A model generated the notes under the pieces. That model was given only the letters and a program-made list of their open reading frames with translations. It ran no database searches and had not been told where the DNA came from. The translations under genes were made by a program, and so were the position numbers. This document shows positions 18,955-27,289 of a DNA stretch of 64,000 bases, in pieces (the first letter of the stretch is position 1; every line of letters starts with the position of its first letter). The stretch lies in NCBI GenBank assembly GCA_023228325.1, contig JALOBK010000001.1, positions 1,775,549 to 1,839,548 of the forward strand, read 5' to 3'. The DNA comes from a bacterium. Lineage in GTDB: Bacteria; Auribacterota; UBA6266.

Positions 18955-20102
18955 AAAAAATATTTTTTACCTTATTTTTTGTATTTTTCTGCGCCGCCTG
19001 TATTTTTCTGACGGGCATGGCGGCAAGATTAAAGGCTCCTGTTTATGTCAGGGTATTGATCCACAAGGACATTAACTCCTTCACCCTGTATTCAGATTCC
19101 CCGATGGCAATAGAAAATGAGCGCGGGGAAAAGATAGGCGGAGCGGAAGCCGGGGAAAAAATAAAAGTCAGGTTTCCGGGCCGGGACATAGTAATCAACA
19201 GGAAAAAGTACAGGGGAAATATACTTTATTTTGTTTCCGGCGGTAATATTAACCTCGACGGAGAATGGCTGAGGGGGAAAATCAAAGTAGAAAGGTTTCC
19301 GGCCGGGAGCGGATTCAGCATCTATATCGTCAATATACTGGAACTCGAGGATTACTTAAAAGGGGTTGTGCCCAATGAAGTCTTTCCGTATTGGGAGAGC
19401 GAAGCGCTGAAAGCGCAGGCGATAGCTTCGCGCTCGTACGCGTTATATCATGTAATCAATAATAAAGGGGCCCCTTATGATTTAAGCAATGTTTCTTCAC
19501 AACTGTACAGAGGCGCAGAAACCGAGGATAAAAGGACCGATTACGCGATTGACGCGACTCGCGGGCAGGTACTGACATATAAGAATAAGATACTTTGCGC
19601 ATACTTTGCTACGGTATGCGGCGGATATACGGAAGTGCCTTATAATGTATGGGTGAATTTCAAGGATGATTTTCCTGAAGCGGTGCGCTGCGGTTATTGT
19701 GATAAAGCCCCTGATTATTCGTGGAATTACTCGATATCTTCGGATAAACTGCGGGACAAACTCGCGGAAAAAAATATAAATTCGGGTGAAATAATAAGAA
19801 TATACCCCTGTAAAAAGAGCCGGTACGGTTCAAGGATTACCGAGGTCGGAATCCTTCATGCCGGCGGGGATACGAAATTGAGGATTGCCCGGTTCAGGAA
19901 TATTGTAGGGCCGGAAAATGTGAAAAGCGGCCGATTCAAGGTTGTAAAAAGGGGAGACAGGTTCTATTTTTCGGGCAGGGGGCACGGGCATGGAGTCGGG
20001 TTGTGCCAGTACGGCGCGCGGGAACTGGCGGCAAGAGGGTGGAATTATAAATCCATACTTCTGTATTACTATCCCGGCGCGGGCATTAAAAAAATCTATT
20101 AA
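18951..20102 (+). CDS. SpoIID/LytB-domain protein
   Basis: 383 residues with an N-terminal hydrophobic leader (about residues 3-25). The SpoIID core is clear: GVVPNEVFPYWESEALKAQA followed by IASRSYAL, and near the C-terminus SGRGHGHGVGLCQYGARE followed by LLYYYPG. SpoIID is a peptidoglycan lytic transglycosylase in sporulating cells; homologues in non-spore-formers are thought to act in cell-wall turnover. Expected in the periplasm. Overlaps the DUF2905 gene by four bases and precedes queA by 11 bases. Confidence 0.88.
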   Translation: MKKIFFTLFFVFFCAACIFLTGMAARLKAPVYVRVLIHKDINSFTLYSDSPMAIENERGEKIGGAEAGEKIKVRFPGRDIVINRKKYRGNILYFVSGGNINLDGEWLRGKIKVERFPAGSGFSIYIVNILELEDYLKGVVPNEVFPYWESEALKAQAIASRSYALYHVINNKGAPYDLSNVSSQLYRGAETEDKRTDYAIDATRGQVLTYKNKILCAYFATVCGGYTEVPYNVWVNFKDDFPEAVRCGYCDKAPDYSWNYSISSDKLRDKLAEKNINSGEIIRIYPCKKSRYGSRITEVGILHAGGDTKLRIARFRNIVGPENVKSGRFKVVKRGDRFYFSGRGHGHGVGLCQYGARELAARGWNYKSILLYYYPGAGIKKIY

Positions 20103-20113
20103 AAACACATAAA

Positions 20114-21145
20114 ATGAAAACTTCGGAATTTTATTATGAATTGCCCCCCGGATTGATAGCCCAGCACCCGGAAATATGCCGTTCTGATTCCAGGATGATG
20201 ATATTAAAGAGGGGTAAAGGGGTAGATAAGATATTAAAATTCCGGGAAATCGGGGATTTTTTAAACGAAGACGACCTTCTGGTTGTCAATAACGCAAAAG
20301 TTTTGCCCTGCCGTATTATGGCTAAAAAATATCCGACGGGTTCAGACATAGAAATATTGCTTTCTGAAAAGACAGAAAATAACAGATGGATTGCGCTGGC
20401 AAAACCCGGAAAAAGATTAAAAAAGGGAACTATACTGAGTATCATGGATAAGGCTACCGTTCAGGTTGAGAATATTAATAACGGGTTTTATGAACTTTCT
20501 TTCCCCGACATTTCCGCGGAAGCAATAATGGAAAAATACGGGGAAATGCCCCTTCCTCCTTATATTGAAAGGAATGATGATTCGGGAAAAGCGCGGGATA
20601 AACTGGATTATCAGACTGTTTTTGCAAAAGAAGAGGGGGCTGTAGCGGCTCCGACCGCAGGGCTTCATTTCACGGAAGAGCTTTTATCAAAAATAAAGAA
20701 ACTTGGAGTAAAAGTTGTAGAATTGACTTTAAACGTGGGTGTGGGGACTTTTAAGCCTGTGAAAACCGGAAACATCGAAGAACACAAAATGCATCCTGAG
20801 AAATATTTTATTTCCGAAGAGGGATCCGCCCTCATTAATGAACATCTATCCCGGAATAAGCGGTTGATACCGGTCGGCACCACCGTGGTCAGGGCGCTTG
20901 AATCCGCATATGACGGGGTAAAGCTCAAATCCGGCGGTTCCGGGACCGATCTTTTTATTTATCCCGGGTACAAATTCAGGGTCGTTAAAAATATGGTTAC
21001 AAATTTTCACCTGCCCTGTTCGACATTACTTATGCTTGTATGCGCGCTGGCCGGGCGTGAAACGGTGATGGACGCTTATGAGCTGGCTGTTAAAGAACGG
21101 TTCAGGTTTTATTCATACGGCGATTCAATGTTTATAATTGAGTGA
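20114..21145 (+). CDS. queA: S-adenosylmethionine:tRNA ribosyltransferase-isomerase
   Basis: Transfers and rearranges the ribosyl group of S-adenosylmethionine onto preQ1-modified tRNA to form epoxyqueuosine. 343 residues, normal length. Family blocks visible: YELPPGLIAQHP, VVNNAKVLPCRI, VAAPTAGLHFTEELL, LNVGVGTFKPV, and VTNFHLPCSTLLMLV near the end. Followed immediately by tgt. Confidence 0.96.
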   Translation: MKTSEFYYELPPGLIAQHPEICRSDSRMMILKRGKGVDKILKFREIGDFLNEDDLLVVNNAKVLPCRIMAKKYPTGSDIEILLSEKTENNRWIALAKPGKRLKKGTILSIMDKATVQVENINNGFYELSFPDISAEAIMEKYGEMPLPPYIERNDDSGKARDKLDYQTVFAKEEGAVAAPTAGLHFTEELLSKIKKLGVKVVELTLNVGVGTFKPVKTGNIEEHKMHPEKYFISEEGSALINEHLSRNKRLIPVGTTVVRALESAYDGVKLKSGGSGTDLFIYPGYKFRVVKNMVTNFHLPCSTLLMLVCALAGRETVMDAYELAVKERFRFYSYGDSMFIIE

Positions 21146-21167
21146 CATCGGGTATCGGTGGCTGATT

Positions 21168-22277
21168 ATGTTTAAATTCAGGTTAAATAAAAAAGACAGA
21201 AGCAGCGGCGCCAGAACAGGCACCCTGAAGACAGCCCATGGCATTATTGATACGCCTGTTTTTATGCCGGTGGGAACACAGGGAAGCGTTAAATCAATGT
21301 CATTTCAGGATCTGGAAAAAATGCGCATACAGATTATACTCGCCAATACATATCACATGTATTTAAGGCCGGGAATGGAGGTGATAGAGAAAGCGGGGGG
21401 ATTGCATAATTTCTGCGGCTGGAAAGGCCCGATCCTTACAGACAGCGGGGGGTATCAGGTTTTCAGTATGTCCGAATTAAGGAAAATAGAAAAAGACGGA
21501 GTGTGTTTCAGGTCGCATCTTGACGGTTCGGAGCATTTTATCGGTCCGAAAGAGGCAATAGAAATTCAGCGTGTAATCGGGTCGGATATTGCTATGGTTT
21601 TTGATGAATGCACTCCTTTTCCCGCAACATATGATTATGCTTGCAATTCAGTATCCTTGTCTGTAAAATGGGCGCAATTGTGCAAAAATTTCCACAATTC
21701 CAAAAATCAGGCTCTATTCGGCATCGTCCAGGGAAGCGTGTATAAGGATTTGAGGGTAAAGTGCGCTAAAGAGCTTGTTGATATTGATTTCGACGGGTAT
21801 GCGATAGGCGGCTTGAGCGTGGGGGAACCTGATACAGTTATGTATGAAATTGCGGATACGGTTGTGCCTTATTTGCCTGAAAAGAAACCGAGATATCTTA
21901 TGGGTTGCGGCACGCCCGTAAACATCATTGAGAGTGTTTCAAGAGGGATTGATATGTTTGATTGCGTAATGCCCACCAGAAATGCCAGGAACGGGTCGGC
22001 GTTTACCTCGAGAGGCAAGATAAACATAAGGAATGCCGCGTATAAGCTGGATTTCGGTCCCGTAGAGAGGGGATGCGGGTGTTTTGCCTGTAAAAATTAT
22101 TCCAGGGCGTTTATACGCCATATGATAATCTCGGGTGAAATCCTGGGGGCGAAACTGCTGACATGCCATAACCTTTATTTTTATAACAAAATGATGCGGG
22201 ATATCAGGACATCCGTAAAAAGAGGAAATTTTTGCGGTTACAAAGAAATTTTTTTAAAAACATATAATAACAGATAA
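21168..22277 (+). CDS. tgt: Queuine tRNA-ribosyltransferase (tRNA-guanine transglycosylase)
   Basis: Exchanges guanine-34 of GUN-anticodon tRNAs for preQ1. About 369 residues. Active-site aspartate in TDSGGYQVFSM, second aspartate in MFDCVMPTRNARNG, and the zinc site C-x-C-x2-C in CGCFACKNYSRAFIRHM. ATG 21168 gives the usual N-terminus; the frame runs a little upstream into queA. Follows queA; the product enters the pathway before QueA and QueH. Confidence 0.97.
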   Translation: MFKFRLNKKDRSSGARTGTLKTAHGIIDTPVFMPVGTQGSVKSMSFQDLEKMRIQIILANTYHMYLRPGMEVIEKAGGLHNFCGWKGPILTDSGGYQVFSMSELRKIEKDGVCFRSHLDGSEHFIGPKEAIEIQRVIGSDIAMVFDECTPFPATYDYACNSVSLSVKWAQLCKNFHNSKNQALFGIVQGSVYKDLRVKCAKELVDIDFDGYAIGGLSVGEPDTVMYEIADTVVPYLPEKKPRYLMGCGTPVNIIESVSRGIDMFDCVMPTRNARNGSAFTSRGKINIRNAAYKLDFGPVERGCGCFACKNYSRAFIRHMIISGEILGAKLLTCHNLYFYNKMMRDIRTSVKRGNFCGYKEIFLKTYNNR

Positions 22278-22295
22278 TGACAAAGGAGAAGAATA

Positions 22296-22661
22296 ATGAT
22301 TTATGAAGTTTTAGTTCTGGGAATGGCCGGGACCGCGTCAGCGGGGCAAGGCGGCTCTTTATCTCAAACATTACTGATGGTGGGTGTCTTATTTGCGATA
22401 TTTTATTTTCTTCTTATACGGCCCCAGAAAAAACAGCAGGAAAAGCACAAGCAAATGATAGAATCCCTGAAAAAAGGGGATAAAATAATTACTACCGGCG
22501 GAATATACGGCGTCATCGCAAATGTCAAAGATAAGTCATTTATAGTGAAAGTCGACGACAATACAAAAATTGAGGTTGCCAAAAGCTGTATTTCCACTAT
22601 AGTTGTTAAAAAAGACCAGCCGTCTTCAGCGGAAGAAAACAGCGAAAAAGTGAAAGAATAA
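22296..22661 (+). CDS. yajC: Sec translocon accessory subunit YajC
   Basis: 121 residues with one transmembrane helix (about 28-48) followed by the LLIRPQKKQQEKHKQMIESL signature and a small cytoplasmic domain with ITTGGIYGVI. Works with SecDF. AAAGGAG ribosome site upstream of the ATG. The order tgt-yajC-secDF is a classic arrangement. Confidence 0.95.
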   Translation: MIYEVLVLGMAGTASAGQGGSLSQTLLMVGVLFAIFYFLLIRPQKKQQEKHKQMIESLKKGDKIITTGGIYGVIANVKDKSFIVKVDDNTKIEVAKSCISTIVVKKDQPSSAEENSEKVKE

Positions 22662-22687
22662 AATTTATTTTTACGGAGTATTTAGAG

Positions 22688-25216
22688 ATGAAAAAGATTT
22701 CTTGGAGAATAATTCTTATAGGAATAGTAATCCTGGTGGCTTCATTCATCGTATATCCTACGATTAAATGGGGAACATATAAGGCGTCCGAAAAAACTGA
22801 ACTTGCGGGTGATTCCCTGTCAGGCAAACAGGGGAAATGGAAAGAAGAAGAGCGAAATCTGAAAGACGCCGGAACCTTTGAAAAATCTGTTTTCCTGTTG
22901 AAGAAATGGTACCAGGGGAACCGCGACATGGTAATAAACCTGGGCCTGGACCTTAAAGGAGGGATGGATGTAACGCTCCGGGTAAGGACAAAGGAAAAAG
23001 AAATTTCTCCGGAAGTCGTGGACAGGACACTTGAAGTAATAAGGAACAGGGTGGACGGCATGGGTGTTTCCGAGCCGGAAATAAGCAAGGAAGGAACAGA
23101 CAGGATCTCTGTTAAACTGCCCGGTCTTAAAGACCCCAAAAGAGCGTTGGATTTAATCGGCAAGACCGCAAAAATGGAATTCAGGCTGGTCGCGGAAGAC
23201 AGCCTTGTTGAAACAACTCTTGCTAAATTGGCTGAAGTAAAGGACCTTACCGCTTATATTAATGTAGAAACAAAAAGGACAGCGGAAGGCGCTTCTTTTA
23301 TAGAGTTGGATATTACGGATGATGATATGGTTTTTGTCTCGAAACTCCTTAAAAGCGAGGAAGCTCTTAAGTTTTTGCCCGCAGATTATGAATTTTTGTT
23401 TCAGCGTAAAGAAAATATGCAGAATAGTAAAAGAACATTATTCCTGGTTAAGAAGGAACCGGCGATAACCGGGGATATGCTGATAGACGCCAATGTGCAT
23501 TTTGATAATATGTACCAGCCTTACGTATCTCTTGAGTTCAGCCCCGCGGGAAACAGAAGGCTGGCCAGTGTAAGCGGCATAGCGGAGAGCAAATATGAAA
23601 GGGAAAAAATTGTAACGAGACTCGGAATCGTGCTTGATGATGTCGTGTATTCCGCTCCGCTCATGAAGGTCAAGATATTACGGAACCCCATTATAGAAGG
23701 TTCTTTCACAAAGGACGAAGCCAATGACCTCAGGATAGTATTAAAATCGGGAGCCCTGCCGGCAAATGTTGATATTATGGATATCAGGGTTGTAGGCCCT
23801 TCTCTCGGAGCCGATTCAATAAGAAGCGGCGTTAAAGCCGCTCTCATGGGATTGGGGATTGTAGTGATATTTATGCTTATTTACTATATGTTCTCCGGGT
23901 TGATAGCGGATATCGCCCTGCTTTTAAATATTCTGATAATTTTTGCGGCTCTTGTAGCTTTCGGGAGCACTCTTACTTTACCCGGGATAGCCGGTATAAT
24001 CCTTACGATAGGTATGGCTGTTGACGCTAATGTCCTTATTTTTGAAAGGATAAGGGAAGAGACAGATATCGGCAGGCAGTTGAGGACAGCTATAACCAAC
24101 GGTTATAACAAAGCTTTCTGGACGATTTTCGACGCGAATATCACAACTTTTATAACGGCGTTCATTCTTTTTATTTTCGGCACGGGCCCCGTTAAAGGGT
24201 TTGCGGTTGTTCTTATGATAGGAATCGCAACGTCCATGTTTACGGCGCTTTTCGGGACAAGGACTTTCTTTGAAATCATGATGAGAATAAAAAAATTCCA
24301 TCAGTTGCATATGTTGCGCTTCTTTTCAAAACCCAGCATTGATTTTATCGGCAAGAGGATAATTGCATATGCCCTTTCCCTTCTGCTGATTGTGGTAGGC
24401 ATGGGGGTCTTCATATCGAAGGGCTCCGGCAATCTGGGTATTGATTTTACTTCCGGCAGCGAAACACAGATACAGTTTTCAAGAAAAATCGATATAGAAG
24501 ATATCAGAAAAGCGTTTTCCGGAGAAGATTTCCCCGGGTTTCAGGTCCAATCCTATACCGATAAAGATACGGGAAAATGGGGTGTCTTTATTAAAACTTC
24601 CTCCGAAGAAAGCAGCAAGATATCCGAAGAACTGCTTGATATTATGAATAAAAAATTCCCTGATGCCGGCGCCGGGCTCGAAGGGTATTCTTATATAGGC
24701 CCTGTGGTGAGCAAAGACCTGAAAAGAAACGCGTTAATCGCAATTTTCCTTTCCCTGGTAGCCATTGTGGGTTATATATGGTTCAGGTTCGGCTTTAAAT
24801 TCGGCATAGCCGCGGTTGTCGCGCTGATACATGATGTCCTGATTACTTTAGGTATGTTTGCAATTTTTGACAGGCTGATTACTCTGCCTGTTGTCGCCGC
24901 CATATTGACATTGATAGGGTATTCCCTTAATGACACGATCGTAGTCTTTGACCGCATAAGGGAAGACCTTAAAATGATGAGGAAGTCCTCTTATAAGGAT
25001 ATCCTGAACGCCAGCATCAATCAAACTCTGTCAAGAACGGTTCTTACATCGTTGACCACGTTGATCGTAGTCATCTTCCTTTACGCCTTTGGCGGAGAAA
25101 ATATAAACGATTTTGCATTTGCTCTCCTGGTCGGAGTAATAGTCGGGACCTATTCATCCGTATTTGTGGCAAGTGCGCTTTTATTTGATTGGTATAAGAA
25201 AGGTCACCGCGCGTAA
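22688..25216 (+). CDS. secDF: Protein translocase SecDF fusion
   Basis: An 842-residue fusion of SecD and SecF, RND-type membrane proteins that use the proton gradient to pull exported proteins out of SecYEG. SecD part: periplasmic P1 domain beginning LGLDLKGGMDVTL, then the six-helix bundle with GMAVDANVLIFERIREE. SecF part from about residue 550: NLGIDFTSGSE and IGYSLNDTIVVFDRIRED. Fused forms occur in several phyla. ATG has a GGAG-like site upstream; recJ follows after 11 bases. Confidence 0.96.
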   Translation: MKKISWRIILIGIVILVASFIVYPTIKWGTYKASEKTELAGDSLSGKQGKWKEEERNLKDAGTFEKSVFLLKKWYQGNRDMVINLGLDLKGGMDVTLRVRTKEKEISPEVVDRTLEVIRNRVDGMGVSEPEISKEGTDRISVKLPGLKDPKRALDLIGKTAKMEFRLVAEDSLVETTLAKLAEVKDLTAYINVETKRTAEGASFIELDITDDDMVFVSKLLKSEEALKFLPADYEFLFQRKENMQNSKRTLFLVKKEPAITGDMLIDANVHFDNMYQPYVSLEFSPAGNRRLASVSGIAESKYEREKIVTRLGIVLDDVVYSAPLMKVKILRNPIIEGSFTKDEANDLRIVLKSGALPANVDIMDIRVVGPSLGADSIRSGVKAALMGLGIVVIFMLIYYMFSGLIADIALLLNILIIFAALVAFGSTLTLPGIAGIILTIGMAVDANVLIFERIREETDIGRQLRTAITNGYNKAFWTIFDANITTFITAFILFIFGTGPVKGFAVVLMIGIATSMFTALFGTRTFFEIMMRIKKFHQLHMLRFFSKPSIDFIGKRIIAYALSLLLIVVGMGVFISKGSGNLGIDFTSGSETQIQFSRKIDIEDIRKAFSGEDFPGFQVQSYTDKDTGKWGVFIKTSSEESSKISEELLDIMNKKFPDAGAGLEGYSYIGPVVSKDLKRNALIAIFLSLVAIVGYIWFRFGFKFGIAAVVALIHDVLITLGMFAIFDRLITLPVVAAILTLIGYSLNDTIVVFDRIREDLKMMRKSSYKDILNASINQTLSRTVLTSLTTLIVVIFLYAFGGENINDFAFALLVGVIVGTYSSVFVASALLFDWYKKGHRA

Positions 25217-25227
25217 ACTTTTGCCAG

Positions 25228-26940
25228 ATGAGATGGTTTTTTAAGGAACCTCAGAATGAACGTGAGAGCGAAGGCGTAATAGCTTCCGGCGCAGGATTGT
25301 CTTCTCTTTCCTCGAGGATATTGCTGAACAGGGGATTTAAACCGGGCGATGATCTGGAAAAGTTTTTAAATCCTTCGCTGTCCATGTTGTCCGACCCATT
25401 TGATATAGACGGTATACAAAAAGCCTCCCGGAGGATATTATCCGCCGCCCGTTCAAACGAGAAAATATGTATTTACGGCGACTATGACGCGGACGGCATC
25501 ACGGCGGCGTCTATACTTCTCAGGTTATTCAAGAGCGGGAATCTGGATTGTTTTGCATATATCCCGAACAGGTTTGACGAAGGGTATGGAATCAATATCC
25601 ATGCGCTCAATGAGATTCTGCTTTCGGGATGCACTTTGATTGTCAGTGTTGATTGCGGCATAAAAGCCTTTGAGCCCGCCAGATACCTGAAAGAGAAAAA
25701 AATTGATTTGATAATTACAGACCATCATGAACCGTCGGATGATATCCCCGAAAGCTATTGTCTGATAAATCCCAAAGTGCAGTATAAAACAGGTGACATG
25801 AGAAATCTTTCGGGAGCGGGAATCGCTTTTAAACTGGCGCATGGGATAGTCAAGCTGGCAAGAACAGATAATGATACTTTCGCTGATTTTGATTTGAAGG
25901 AATTACTGGATTTAACGGCTGTCGGAACAATAGCGGATATCGTTCCTTTGGTCGGGGAAAACAGGATATTTGTCAAAAACGGTTTGAGCAGAATCAGGAA
26001 TACCGGCAACAAGGGTCTGAAAAGCCTGGTAAATACGCTTTCGCTGAAACCCCCTTTCAGGACATATGACATCAGTTTCAGGATAGGGCCTGTTATTAAC
26101 GCCGCCGGCAGGATTGAAGATGCGAACAAATGTGTAGAGTTGCTGACATCGGAAGATACGTCCTCAACTGAAAAAATCGCAAAGACTCTGGTCCTTCACA
26201 ATGTTTCGAGACAGAATACGGAAGCAGGTATCGTCGCTTCGGCAGTGAAAATGATTGAGAGGCTGAAAAATAAGAATCAGTTAAATAAATTAATTATCCT
26301 GGAAGATAAAGACTGGTCTACCGGAATCATCGGGATCGCAGCTTCCAAGCTGGCGAAAAAATATAACAGGCCGGTTATTATATTCGGTTTTGAAAAGGGT
26401 ATGTGGAAGGGTTCGGGAAGAAGCATCGAGAAATTTAATTTGATAAGAGAAATTGAGAGATTTGACGCTCTGATTGATTCATACGGGGGACATGAAATGG
26501 CTGCCGGGCTTAGTATCAAACCGGAAAATTTCGAGAACTTTAAAAGAGAATTTGAGATGCGTGTGAATAAGGCGATAAACGAAGATGACCTTATACCTGT
26601 TTTAAATATTTCAGCCCTGGCTGAGTTAACTGAGATTAATCACGTGTTTTTGGATGAAATCACCAGGCTGGAACCCTTTGGACAGGGGAACCCGGAACCG
26701 GTTCTGGCCACCCTTAACGCCGAAGTCGCAGCCGACCCCCAGGTTGTCGGCGGAAAGCACATAAAGTTTAATGTAAGCAAAGACGGTTATGCCCTGAACT
26801 GTATCGCTTTTGATAAGGCTGGAGAGCTCGGAGAAATCAGGAGAGGCGCGCTTCTTGATATAGCTTATAAAGTTAAAGAGAACAACTATATGAACAAAAG
26901 ACAGCCCCAGCTCATTTTGCAGGATGTGAAGTTAAAATAA
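25228..26940 (+). CDS. recJ: Single-stranded-DNA-specific exonuclease RecJ
   Basis: 5'-3' exonuclease used in recombination and mismatch repair. 570 residues, the shorter bacterial form. DHH-family motifs: YGDYDADGITAASIL, VDCG, ITDHHEPSD, and the DHHA1 domain with SYGGHEMAAGLS, followed by the OB-fold region (about 455-570) with EPFGQGNPEPV. It ends nine bases from the convergent rpmB, without a visible terminator. Confidence 0.96.
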   Translation: MRWFFKEPQNERESEGVIASGAGLSSLSSRILLNRGFKPGDDLEKFLNPSLSMLSDPFDIDGIQKASRRILSAARSNEKICIYGDYDADGITAASILLRLFKSGNLDCFAYIPNRFDEGYGINIHALNEILLSGCTLIVSVDCGIKAFEPARYLKEKKIDLIITDHHEPSDDIPESYCLINPKVQYKTGDMRNLSGAGIAFKLAHGIVKLARTDNDTFADFDLKELLDLTAVGTIADIVPLVGENRIFVKNGLSRIRNTGNKGLKSLVNTLSLKPPFRTYDISFRIGPVINAAGRIEDANKCVELLTSEDTSSTEKIAKTLVLHNVSRQNTEAGIVASAVKMIERLKNKNQLNKLIILEDKDWSTGIIGIAASKLAKKYNRPVIIFGFEKGMWKGSGRSIEKFNLIREIERFDALIDSYGGHEMAAGLSIKPENFENFKREFEMRVNKAINEDDLIPVLNISALAELTEINHVFLDEITRLEPFGQGNPEPVLATLNAEVAADPQVVGGKHIKFNVSKDGYALNCIAFDKAGELGEIRRGALLDIAYKVKENNYMNKRQPQLILQDVKLK

Positions 26941-26949
26941 AAATATATT

Positions 26950-27177
26950 TTACGCTTTTTTTATCTTTCCTGCTTTTAAACACTTAGCGCAAACACTTAC
27001 TGTTTTTGTTCCGCCGTTTATCAGCGCTTTGACATTCTGCAGATTCGGAGTAAATACCCTCTTTGAAATTCCGGTTATTTTTCTTCCGACTCCGCCTTTT
27101 TTCTTTGCCAGCCCTCTTCTGGTTATTGTCTTGCCGGCTTTCGGGCCTTTCCCGCAGATTTCACAAAATTTTGACAT
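26950..27177 (-). CDS. rpmB: 50S ribosomal protein L28
   Basis: 75 residues starting MSKFCEICGKGPKAG. Contains a four-cysteine zinc ribbon, C-x2-C near the start and VCAKCLKAGKI near the end, as in the zinc-binding form of L28, plus the basic RRGLAKKKGGVGRKITG stretch. I chose ATG 27177, since GGAGG lies ten bases before it; a longer frame to 27192 would start within that ribosome binding site. Transcribed alone from a strong promoter on the minus strand. Confidence 0.95.
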   Translation of the reverse strand: MSKFCEICGKGPKAGKTITRRGLAKKKGGVGRKITGISKRVFTPNLQNVKALINGGTKTVSVCAKCLKAGKIKKA

Positions 27178-27209
27178 TTTAAATTCCTCCAAGACTGAAA
27201 ATTCGCAAA

Positions 27210-27237
27210 ATTATAACATAGGGCTTATTTAACGCAA
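27210..27237 (-). promoter_or_regulatory. Sigma70-type promoter of rpmB
   Basis: On the minus strand TTGCGT (27237-27232), 16 bases, then a perfect TATAAT (27215-27210), about 33 bases before the start codon. Confidence 0.65.
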
Positions 27238-27248
27238 GACATTTTTAA

Positions 27249-27254
27249 TATAAT
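27249..27254 (+). promoter_or_regulatory. Candidate -10 element of recG
   Basis: A perfect TATAAT 35 bases before the recG ATG in the divergent gap shared with rpmB. No good -35 is seen at 16-18 bases upstream (best is TTATTT), so support is weak. Confidence 0.35.
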
Positions 27255-27289
27255 TTTTACGGAAAAACAATCTTAATTCTGTTAAATTT

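Noticed and set aside
22606..23163. A 185-codon minus-strand frame opposite yajC and secDF
   Set aside because: It spans two well-supported genes and their gap; composition reflects the complement of the SecD coding sequence.
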